From: UBA7803 sp041686955
GTDB taxonomy: Bacteria; Pseudomonadota; Gammaproteobacteria; Pseudomonadales; Azotimanducaceae
NCBI GenBank assembly: GCA_041686955.1
Contig: JAWLCV010000015.1
Location: 1 to 64,000 of the forward strand
Length of the DNA stretch: 64,000 nucleotides
Direction: 5' to 3'
In this document: piece after piece, positions 7,900-15,762 of the stretch
How positions within the stretch are numbered: the stretch's first letter is position 1
How the letters are laid out: every line of letters starts with the position of its first letter
Translations under genes and position numbers: made by a program
Notes under the pieces: model-generated
Seen by the model: only the letters and a program-made list of their open reading frames with translations
Databases searched by the model: none
What the model was told of the DNA's origin: nothing

Positions 7900-10800
7900 T
7901 CTCGCGCTCGGAAACCCGTTCCTGGTGCTGGGTGCAACGATTCTTGCGGTGGGGGTCGGGGCGTGGGCCGTGCGCTCCATGCCGCTGGATGCCATCCCCG
8001 ACCTCTCGGACGTGCAGGTCATCGTCTTCACCGAGTATCCGGGACAGGCCCCGCAGGTGGTGGAGGATCAGGTCACCTATCCGCTCACCACCGCGCTGCT
8101 CGCGGTGCCCAACGCCCGGGTGGTACGTGGCTATTCCTTCTTCGGCTTGTCGTTCGTCTACGTGATCTTCAACGACGACACGGACCTCTACTGGGCGCGC
8201 TCCCGGGTCCTCGAGTACCTCAACTACGCGAGCGGCCGGCTGCCGGACGGGATCACCCCGACCCTGGGTCCGGATGCCACCGGAGTCGGCTGGATCTACG
8301 AGTACGCCCTGGTGGATCGCACCGGCCAGCGGGACCTGGCGGAGCTCCGATCGTTGCAGGACTGGTACCTGCGATACCCCCTTCAGACCGTGCCGGGGGT
8401 GGCCGAGGTGGCCTCCATCGGCGGTTACGTCAAGCAATACCAGGTGGAGGTCGACCCCAATGCCCTGGCGGCCTACGACATCCCGCTGTCCGCGGTCCGC
8501 CAGGCCATCATGCGCTCCAATCGCGACGTCGGCGGCCGGGTGGTGGAGATGGCGGAGACGGAGTACATGGTGCGGGGCCTGGGTTATCTCAGGAATCTCG
8601 AGGATCTTCGCCAGATCGCGGTCGGCGTGGATGCTCGGGGCACGCCCGTGCGTATCGCCGACGTGGCGCACGTGGGGCTGGGTCCGGAGCTGCGCCGCGG
8701 CGTGGCCGAGCTGGACGGTGAAGGCGAGGTGGCCGGGGGCGTGGTGGTGATGCGGTACGGCGAGAACGCCCTGCGCACCATCGAAGGCGTTCGCGCCAGG
8801 CTCGCCTCCCTGGCCCGCGGGCTGCCGGAGGGGGTGGAGATCGTGCCCGTCTACGACCGCGGCGCGCTGATCGAGCGGGCCGTCGACAACCTGGCGGACA
8901 CGCTGCTGCTCGAGCTGGCGCTGGTGGCCCTGGTGTGCGCGGCGTTCCTGCTGCACCTGCGCTCTGCGCTGGTGGCCGTGGTGGCCCTGCCGGTGGGCAT
9001 CCTGCTGGCGCTCGTGGTCATGCGACTGCAAGGCATCACCGCCAACATCATGTCCCTCGGCGGCATCGCGATCGCCATCGGCGCCATGGTGGACGGGCCC
9101 ATCGTGCTCGTCGAGAACGCCCACCGGCACCTGGCCTCGGCCCGAGCCCGTCACGGGGAAGCACTGACCCCGGCAGAGCGCTGGAGCGCCATCGGCGCCG
9201 CGGCCCGGGAAGTGGCACCGGCTCTGTTCTTCTCGCTCCTGGTCATCGTGGTCGCGTTCTTCGCCGTGTTCACCCTGGAAGCCCAGGAGGGGCGGCTGTT
9301 CAAACCGTTGGCGTTCACCAGCAGCTATGCCATGGCCGCGGCCGCGCTGCTGGCGGTCACCCTGGTGCCCCTGCTCACCGGCTACTTCGTCCGAGGCCGG
9401 ATCGTCGCCGAGCACCGTAATCCGCTGACCCGTGGCCTGGGCGCTCTCCACGCTCCGGTTCTCAACCGCCTGCTGCGCTGGCGGATCCCGACCCTGGCGG
9501 GTGCGGTGGTGCTGCTGGTTCTGACGGCCTACCCGGTGTCCCGGCTGGGCTCCGAGTTCATGCCGCCGCTGGACGAGGGCGACATCCTCTACATGCCCAC
9601 CACGTTTCCCGGGGTGTCCATCACCAAGGCCCGGGAGCTGCTCCAACAGACCGACCGGATCCTGCGCACGTTTCCGGAGGTGGCGACCGTCTTCGGGAAA
9701 GTTGGGCGCGCGGACACCGCCACCGACCCGGCCCCGCTGTCCATGATCGAAACCATCGTTCAGCTCAAGGCGCGAGAGGCCTGGCCCGATCCCGGCAAGA
9801 CCACCCGGGAGCTGATGGCGGAGATGGACCGCGCCATCCAATTCCCGGGCCTAGCCAACGCCTGGACCATGCCCATCAAGACCCGGCTCGACATGCTCTC
9901 CACTGGAATCAAGACCCCTGTGGGCATCAAGATCAGCGGGCCGGATCTCCGGGAGCTGCAGCGGATCGCCGAGGATGTGGAGGTGGCCATGAAGTCCCTG
10001 CCGGACACCCTCTCCGCTTTCGCCGACCGGGCCGTCGGCGGTTATTTCCTGGATTTCGACATTCGCCGGGACGCGGTGGCCCGCTACGGCCTGACGGTGG
10101 GTGACGTCCAGGACGTAGTGATGTCTGCCATCGGCGGAATGAACGTGACCGAGACCGTGGAGGGCCTCGAGCGGTATCCCGTCAACGTGCGCTACCCGCG
10201 CGAGCTCCGGGACGATCCCGAGCAGCTGCGCCGGGTGCTGATCGCCACCCCCACGGGCGCTCAGATCCCCCTGGGGCAGGTGGCGGACATCACCCTGCGC
10301 CGCGGGGCACCGTCGATCAAGACCGAAGGCGCCCGGCCCAACGCATGGGTCTACGTGGATCTGGAGTCCAGCGACGTGGGGGGCTTCGTGGCGCAGGCGC
10401 GCCGGGCTCTGGCGGACCAGGTCGAGGTACCAGCCGGCTACACGGTGAGCTGGTCCGGCCAGTACGAGTACATGGAGCGGGCGGCCGAGCGCCTGAGGGT
10501 GGTCATCCCGCTGACCCTGGCGCTGATCTTCGTACTGCTCTACTTCAACTTCGGCAACCTGATCGCGCCGAGTCTGGTCATGCTGTCCGTGCCGTTCGCG
10601 CTGGTGGGCGGTTTCTGGCTGATTCACTGGTACGGATTCAATCTCTCGGTAGCCGTCGCCGTGGGCTTCATCGCTCTAGCGGGGGTGGCGGTGGAGACGG
10701 GCGTGCTCGTGCTCACCTTCATCCAGGACGCGGTGAACGAACGCCGGGCCGCCAGTCGGCAGGCCTTCGATCGCGGTGAGGCCGCCTCCGCGCGGCTCTG

Positions 10801-11041
10801 CCGAGAGCAGATCGTGGAAGCCGTACGAGAGGGCACGGCGCGCCGGGTGCGGCCGGTGGCCATGACCGCCACGTCAACCATCGCCGGGCTGTTGCCCATC
10901 ATGCTCGGAACGGGAACCGGCTCGGACGTGATGCAGCGCATCGCCGCGCCCATGGTGGGCGGGATGATCACCACCGCCATCCTCTGCCTGCTGGTTCTGC
11001 CGGTGGTGTACTGCGCCTGGCTGTTGGCGTCCGAGCGGTGA
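7880..11041 (+). CDS. CusA-like heavy-metal efflux RND permease
   Basis: A 1053-residue HME-RND pump, full length for the family, with a GTG start. The transport Asp in helix 4 (AIGAMVDGP) is codon 405, the same number as in E. coli CusA. The three-methionine site that binds Cu(I)/Ag(I) in CusA appears intact: Met572 (LYMPTTFPG), Met622 (PAPLSMIET) and Met672 (RLDMLSTGIK). This argues for monovalent copper/silver rather than Co/Zn/Cd. It is the last gene of the exported protein-OMF-adaptor-permease operon and is convergent with the next operon 36 bases away. No CusRS-type two-component system is adjacent. Confidence 0.93.
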   Translation: MIRRLVDLALGNPFLVLGATILAVGVGAWAVRSMPLDAIPDLSDVQVIVFTEYPGQAPQVVEDQVTYPLTTALLAVPNARVVRGYSFFGLSFVYVIFNDDTDLYWARSRVLEYLNYASGRLPDGITPTLGPDATGVGWIYEYALVDRTGQRDLAELRSLQDWYLRYPLQTVPGVAEVASIGGYVKQYQVEVDPNALAAYDIPLSAVRQAIMRSNRDVGGRVVEMAETEYMVRGLGYLRNLEDLRQIAVGVDARGTPVRIADVAHVGLGPELRRGVAELDGEGEVAGGVVVMRYGENALRTIEGVRARLASLARGLPEGVEIVPVYDRGALIERAVDNLADTLLLELALVALVCAAFLLHLRSALVAVVALPVGILLALVVMRLQGITANIMSLGGIAIAIGAMVDGPIVLVENAHRHLASARARHGEALTPAERWSAIGAAAREVAPALFFSLLVIVVAFFAVFTLEAQEGRLFKPLAFTSSYAMAAAALLAVTLVPLLTGYFVRGRIVAEHRNPLTRGLGALHAPVLNRLLRWRIPTLAGAVVLLVLTAYPVSRLGSEFMPPLDEGDILYMPTTFPGVSITKARELLQQTDRILRTFPEVATVFGKVGRADTATDPAPLSMIETIVQLKAREAWPDPGKTTRELMAEMDRAIQFPGLANAWTMPIKTRLDMLSTGIKTPVGIKISGPDLRELQRIAEDVEVAMKSLPDTLSAFADRAVGGYFLDFDIRRDAVARYGLTVGDVQDVVMSAIGGMNVTETVEGLERYPVNVRYPRELRDDPEQLRRVLIATPTGAQIPLGQVADITLRRGAPSIKTEGARPNAWVYVDLESSDVGGFVAQARRALADQVEVPAGYTVSWSGQYEYMERAAERLRVVIPLTLALIFVLLYFNFGNLIAPSLVMLSVPFALVGGFWLIHWYGFNLSVAVAVGFIALAGVAVETGVLVLTFIQDAVNERRAASRQAFDRGEAASARLCREQIVEAVREGTARRVRPVAMTATSTIAGLLPIMLGTGTGSDVMQRIAAPMVGGMITTAILCLLVLPVVYCAWLLASER

Positions 11042-11077
11042 AGCCGAACCGATACAGGCGTTGCGCGGCGAGAAGGT

Positions 11078-12292
11078 TCAGCGTTCGCGAAAAGCCTCGT
11101 TCAGTGTCTTACGCAGCGGTTTGAGCAGGTAGTCCATGAGGGAGCGCCGCCCGGTCTGAATGTTCACCTGGGCCGTCATGCCCGGAACGATCTGCAGACG
11201 TCGGCCGGTGGTGGTTCGCGGCGGTGAAGCGTCGGGCTTGATGCGTACGCGGTAGTACACCGCCGTGCCGTGCTCGGATTCCTCTTTCAGGGTATCGGCA
11301 CTGACGTACACCACTTTTCCCGGTGCGGCGCCATAGACGGTGTAGTCGAACGGATCGAAGCGGATGTGGGCTGGAAGCCCGGAGGCTACGCGGGCGATGT
11401 CCACGGGACGCACCCGGCATTCGATCAGCAGCTCGTCGTCCACCGGCACGATCTGCATGAGCTCTTCGCCGGGACCGAGGACCCCGCCCACCGTGGTGAC
11501 CCGGATGTTCTTCACGATCCCGGGAACCAGGGCCGTGAGCACGGTGTTCGCCTGCTCCTCGAGGCGGCGGATGAGCAACTGTTCCTTCTGGGCGATCTCG
11601 TCTTCTGCCCTGGTCAGCTCCAGACGGGCTTCCTCGAGGAAACGGTTGCGCCGGTTCACCAGCGCCGCCTCCGCCTCGTTCAGCCCGCGTTCCGCCCGCA
11701 GCAGCTCCGCGCCGCTGGCGTCGCCGGCGTCGTAGAGGTCCTGAACCAGCGCCAGCTCCCGGCCCGCCAGATCCCCCGCCACCCCCAGGGTGCGCAGCTC
11801 CTCGGAGAGGCCCGTACGCCGCTGCTCGAACAGCGCCCTCTCCACGGCGGCCATGTCCGGAGCCCGCTCCTCCAGGCCTTCCGGAAACGTCAGCGCTTCG
11901 CTGGAAACGACTTCGGCGCGCAGTCGTGCGACCTTGGCCTGGAGCGCGAACAGGCGCGCCTGGATTTCGCCGACGGTGGAGGCGAACCGCGTCTGATCCA
12001 GCCGCGCGAGCACTTGTCCCGGCGCCACCCGGTCACCTTCACGCACCAGCAACTCGCTCAACACACCACCATCCACGGACTGAATGACCTGAATCCGGCT
12101 ACCGGTAATCACCTCGCCGTCGGCACGAGCCACCTCGTCGATCTCGAAGACGCTGGCCCAGACGACGAACAGGAGGACGGCGGCCACGAGCACGACGAGT
12201 ATGGTGCCGTGGCGTCCGCGATGGGCCTGCTGCAGCCGCTCTATGCGCCGGCGACGGTGGCCGTCGAGATCATCAGCGCCGTCAAACGGCAT
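11078..12292 (-). CDS. Type I secretion adaptor (HlyD/LapC-type membrane fusion protein)
   Basis: A 404-residue inner-membrane adaptor: cytoplasmic basic N-terminus, one helix at about residues 30-50 (TILVVLVAAVLLFVVWASVF), then the HlyD landmarks ADGEVITGSRIQVIQSVDGG and GVLSELLVREGDRVAPGQVL. A long coiled coil runs to about residue 245, followed by the lipoyl return and the RTX-type C-terminal barrel ending IVPGMTAQVNIQTGRRSLMD. This last stretch is typical of type I secretion adaptors rather than RND adaptors. Its start overlaps the ABC exporter gene by 11 bases. It is the last gene of the six-gene secretion/sulfotransferase operon. Confidence 0.92.
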   Translation of the reverse strand: MPFDGADDLDGHRRRRIERLQQAHRGRHGTILVVLVAAVLLFVVWASVFEIDEVARADGEVITGSRIQVIQSVDGGVLSELLVREGDRVAPGQVLARLDQTRFASTVGEIQARLFALQAKVARLRAEVVSSEALTFPEGLEERAPDMAAVERALFEQRRTGLSEELRTLGVAGDLAGRELALVQDLYDAGDASGAELLRAERGLNEAEAALVNRRNRFLEEARLELTRAEDEIAQKEQLLIRRLEEQANTVLTALVPGIVKNIRVTTVGGVLGPGEELMQIVPVDDELLIECRVRPVDIARVASGLPAHIRFDPFDYTVYGAAPGKVVYVSADTLKEESEHGTAVYYRVRIKPDASPPRTTTGRRLQIVPGMTAQVNIQTGRRSLMDYLLKPLRKTLNEAFRER

Positions 12293-14456
12293 CGGCGTTG
12301 CCTATGCGAATGGGGGGCCGTGGAGAGGGTTGTCTCGCCATCTGCGGCAATACTGCCTCCGGAGTGCCGTCCCGGACCACGCACCCCTGCTGCATGAGCA
12401 ACACGCGGTTTACCAGGCGGCTCGCCAGCAGAGGCCGATGCGTGCTGACGACCAGGATGTCGGTCGGACCCAGTGAAGCCTCCAGAGCCTGCCACACGCG
12501 GTGCTCCATGTCCCGATCCAGCGAGGCCGTGGGCTCGTCCAGAAGCCACACGCGGGGCCCGCTCACGAACACCCGCGCCAGCGCCACGAGCTGTCGCTGA
12601 CCGCCGGAAAGGCCTTCGCCGCCTTCGCTGATGGGACGGTCCATGCCGTGGGGGCTGCCCGCGGCGATGGTGTCGATGGCGAGCTGCCGGCTGACCTCGA
12701 GCACGCGGTCGTCGCTCGCCGTACCGCTCAAGCAGAGATTGCTGCGCAGTGTTCCCCGGAAGAGGTGAACCGATTGGGGCAGGAAGCCGATATGCGTGGC
12801 GACCACCAACGGGTCCGTCTCCCAGAGGTCCGCCCGTCCCAGCCGCACCCGGCCTTCGGTGGGGCGGTAGAGCCCCGCAAGCACCTTCAGAAGAGTGGAT
12901 TTCCCCGAGCCGACCGGGCCCGCGAGCAGCACCCGATCTCCGGACTGCAGAAGCAATCCGTCGACGTCGAGCTGGCAGCTCGGCGAATCCGGGTACGAGA
13001 AGCGCACGCCTTCCAGAGCCATCTCTGCCGGTGCCTCATCCGGAACGAGCATGCGCTGGCCCGGGCGGCGCTCGGAACCGAGGGCGAGCACTTCGTGCAC
13101 CATCGAGAGCGCCTGACGGACGTGCTGCCACTGCACCAGGTGCTGCACGCTCTGGGCGACCGGAGCGATCACCCGGCCGCCGAGGATGGTGCAGGCTATG
13201 AGTCCGCCCATGGTGAGCAGGCCCGCCTCGATCCGCCAGACGCCGACCACGACGGCCGAGACGTAGGCAAGGACGGAGAGACTGCTGGTGGTGACCGTGG
13301 ACAGGCTGCTGATCGCCCGTTGCTGGATGCCGTAGCGGTTGATGCTGGCGGTGATTTCCTGCCATTCCCGGGCGAAGCGCCAGCCGGCGTTGTTCGCGCG
13401 AACCGACTCCGCGCCACGGATGCTGTCGACCAGAAGTCCCTGGCGCTCGTTGCTCCGGGAGAGCTGTTCGCCGAGTAGCCCCCCCAGCCGGCGCTGGGTG
13501 ACGAGGCCGAGCGCCAGCGCCGCCGGCAGCAGCAGGACATAGACCCACGCAACGGTGCCGCCGATGACGGCAATGAAGGCCACGAACATGAGCACGAACG
13601 GCAGATCCACCAGGGCGAATACCACGGTGGCGGAAAAGAACTGACGCACCGCATCCAGGCTCCCGACCTGGGCGGCCAGCGTCCCGAGACGACGCGGCCG
13701 GGCGTCCAGTTGCACGTGCAGCAGGTGCTCGAAGACGTGCTGCGAGAGCCGCTGATCCACGGCGCAGGCGAGGCTGTCGAGGATACGCGAGCGGATGATC
13801 TTGAGCGTCCAGTCGAGGATGACCACGACCGCCATCCCGGCGACCAGCGTGGTCAAGGTGGCGTACGCCAGGGTGGGCACGACGCGGTCGTAGACCTGCA
13901 TGGCGAACAGGGACGTAGCAATGCCGATCAGGTTGACCAGGCACGTGGCGACGGCCACCTTCCACAGCCATCCCCGTTCCCGAAACAACTCTTTCCAGAC
14001 CCGGCGAGCCGCCAGATTGCGGGACAGCGATGGGCCCTGCCCCCGATCGCCCGGCGCGGCACGGGACGCCATCGGCGGACGCCGGATCCAGAGGACCTGC
14101 GCGCCGTCGAGCTCCGCACTCGTGACCGGCCACTGCACCCCGTCGCTACCCGTCACGAGCAATCCCCTCGCCGGGTCGTCGCTGGCCAGGTACCAACCGT
14201 CCCCACGACGCACCAGTGCCGGCAGGCGACGCGGGTCGAAGCTCCGCCAGGGCAGCAGCATCGGCGCCAGCTCGCTCTCTGCCGTCGCGGTCAGCACCTG
14301 ATGCAACCACTCGGCGGGTGAATGCGGCCCGGGCCCGACGCGCTCGCCGGCCACGCGCAGTCGCGTCGCGTCGTAGGGAATGCCCAACGCATCGAGCAGC
14401 CGCTCGACCAGCGGCAGGCTCGGGTGACCGTGGTCCGGGTCGAGCTGCTCAGCCAC
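12282..14456 (-). CDS. Type I secretion ABC transporter with degenerate C39-like domain (LapB type)
   Basis: A 724-residue exporter. Residues about 1-130 correspond to the peptidase-C39-like domain but show no catalytic Cys, so it should bind rather than cleave the substrate. About 165-450 is the six-helix membrane domain (VAVATCLVNLIGIATSLFAM; VILDWTLKIIRSRILDSLAC). The ATPase domain has Walker A GPVGSGKST, signature GLSGGQRQ, Walker B VWLLDEPTASLD and switch STHRP. Its start lies 8 bases inside the tolC gene end, and its end overlaps the HlyD-type gene. The likely substrate is the 943-residue repeat protein of the same operon. Confidence 0.93.
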   Translation of the reverse strand: MAEQLDPDHGHPSLPLVERLLDALGIPYDATRLRVAGERVGPGPHSPAEWLHQVLTATAESELAPMLLPWRSFDPRRLPALVRRGDGWYLASDDPARGLLVTGSDGVQWPVTSAELDGAQVLWIRRPPMASRAAPGDRGQGPSLSRNLAARRVWKELFRERGWLWKVAVATCLVNLIGIATSLFAMQVYDRVVPTLAYATLTTLVAGMAVVVILDWTLKIIRSRILDSLACAVDQRLSQHVFEHLLHVQLDARPRRLGTLAAQVGSLDAVRQFFSATVVFALVDLPFVLMFVAFIAVIGGTVAWVYVLLLPAALALGLVTQRRLGGLLGEQLSRSNERQGLLVDSIRGAESVRANNAGWRFAREWQEITASINRYGIQQRAISSLSTVTTSSLSVLAYVSAVVVGVWRIEAGLLTMGGLIACTILGGRVIAPVAQSVQHLVQWQHVRQALSMVHEVLALGSERRPGQRMLVPDEAPAEMALEGVRFSYPDSPSCQLDVDGLLLQSGDRVLLAGPVGSGKSTLLKVLAGLYRPTEGRVRLGRADLWETDPLVVATHIGFLPQSVHLFRGTLRSNLCLSGTASDDRVLEVSRQLAIDTIAAGSPHGMDRPISEGGEGLSGGQRQLVALARVFVSGPRVWLLDEPTASLDRDMEHRVWQALEASLGPTDILVVSTHRPLLASRLVNRVLLMQQGCVVRDGTPEAVLPQMARQPSPRPPIRIGNADAV

Positions 14457-15762
14457 GGTCCCGCCCCTCGAGGCCCGCCAAGGCGTCCAGACCGCCGAGT
14501 CTGGCCAGGAGCCGCAGGGAATGGATCTGCCATTCCATCTGCGCCTGCATCAGTTGGCGCCTTTGCTCGAACAGTTCCCGCTGCATGTTCATGAGATCCA
14601 GCCAGCTCTTGGCGCCGCTTTCGTACTGGCGCCGGTAGGACGCCAGCAGGGATTCGAGGTCGCCGAGCGACATTGTCTGCAAATCGATCAGCTCGGCCTG
14701 CAGGCGGCGGTCGCGCTGCAGACCTTGGAGCTCCCGCCTCAACTGCACCTTGGCCGCGGCCAGCTCCTGCACCGCGGCGTGACGGCTGGCGACGGCCTCT
14801 CCCCTTCGCCCCCGGGCCGCCAGACCGAGACCTTCGAGGGACGCCTCGAACACCACGCTGACCTGACTGTCGTCGCGCAGCCCCGGCTGGTCGTAGAACC
14901 GGTCCGCCTGCACGTAGATCGTCGGCATGGACGACGTCCGTGCCCGATCCACCTCCGCCTCGACCTGCTCCAGCCGGTGCTGCTTGAAGCGAATCTCAGC
15001 GCTGTTGGCCAGAGCCGTTTCGATGAGGCCTTCGAACCGGTCGAGCTCGAGCAGCTCTGCGGGAACCGGTTGGTCTGCGTCGAGGGCAGCTTGAGTCAGC
15101 GCGCCGAGATCCTCCCGCGCCGCCTCCCATTCGCTCTGGGCACGCTCGAGCTGCGCTCGAGCCTGGGCCAGCCGGGTGGCTGCCAGGCGGGAGTCCGCGC
15201 TCGTGGCGAGTTGCCCCTCCACCCGGCGCCGTATCTGGTCGAGCAGCTCACGGTGCTCAGCGACGTTCTGCCGGGCGATGTCGATGAGATCATGGCTGCC
15301 CCGCACGGTGGCGTACGCCACGGCGGTGTCTTCGAGCAGTTGCCGCAGCACCCGCAGCAGGTCAGCGCGCTCCGTACTCACCTCCGCGTTGGCCACCGCA
15401 ATGCTGTCGTCGATGCGGCCGAAGGCCCAGATCGGCTGGCGGAGGCGCAGCACGGCGGGATTCGACAGATCGTAGCCTTCGAGCGCCGAGCGGTCCGTCT
15501 GCGCATACTGGGCGGCCTGGGCGGAGAGCGTCGGGTAGCGCTGACTGCGGGCTCCATTCGCCGCATGACGCCTCGCTTCCACTTCCGCGCGCTGACCGGC
15601 CACGGCCGGGTGATTGCGCAACGTCGCCTGCAGGGCGCCGGCGAGCCCTTCGGCAAGCCCGTCGGCGAGCCCTTCGGCCGCGGACGCCGTCGCGGCAACC
15701 GCGCAAAGCAGACAGGTGGCGAGCGCGCGGGGCCCGAAGTTGCGGACGTGAAACTCGGTCAT
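14449..15762 (-). CDS. TolC-family outer-membrane channel of the type I secretion system
   Basis: A 437-residue OMF. The start is the ATG at 15762, which overlaps the sulfotransferase stop by 4 bases (ATGA) and precedes a signal peptide (RALATCLLCAVAATASA). An ATG twelve codons upstream would sit inside the sulfotransferase gene. Visible family features are LQATLRNHPAVAGQRAEVEA at the start of repeat 1, paired long helices rich in Glu/Arg/Gln, and SYRRQYESGAKSWLDLMNMQ near the C-terminus, which is characteristic of type I secretion OMFs. It completes the export channel with the ABC and HlyD proteins. Confidence 0.9.
   Translation of the reverse strand: MTEFHVRNFGPRALATCLLCAVAATASAAEGLADGLAEGLAGALQATLRNHPAVAGQRAEVEARRHAANGARSQRYPTLSAQAAQYAQTDRSALEGYDLSNPAVLRLRQPIWAFGRIDDSIAVANAEVSTERADLLRVLRQLLEDTAVAYATVRGSHDLIDIARQNVAEHRELLDQIRRRVEGQLATSADSRLAATRLAQARAQLERAQSEWEAAREDLGALTQAALDADQPVPAELLELDRFEGLIETALANSAEIRFKQHRLEQVEAEVDRARTSSMPTIYVQADRFYDQPGLRDDSQVSVVFEASLEGLGLAARGRRGEAVASRHAAVQELAAAKVQLRRELQGLQRDRRLQAELIDLQTMSLGDLESLLASYRRQYESGAKSWLDLMNMQRELFEQRRQLMQAQMEWQIHSLRLLARLGGLDALAGLEGRDRG

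Noticed and set aside
12282..14456. Active C39 peptidase (leader-cleaving exporter)
   Set aside because: The N-terminal domain lacks the catalytic Cys and the substrate has no double-Gly leader; a LapB-type non-cleaving exporter fits better.
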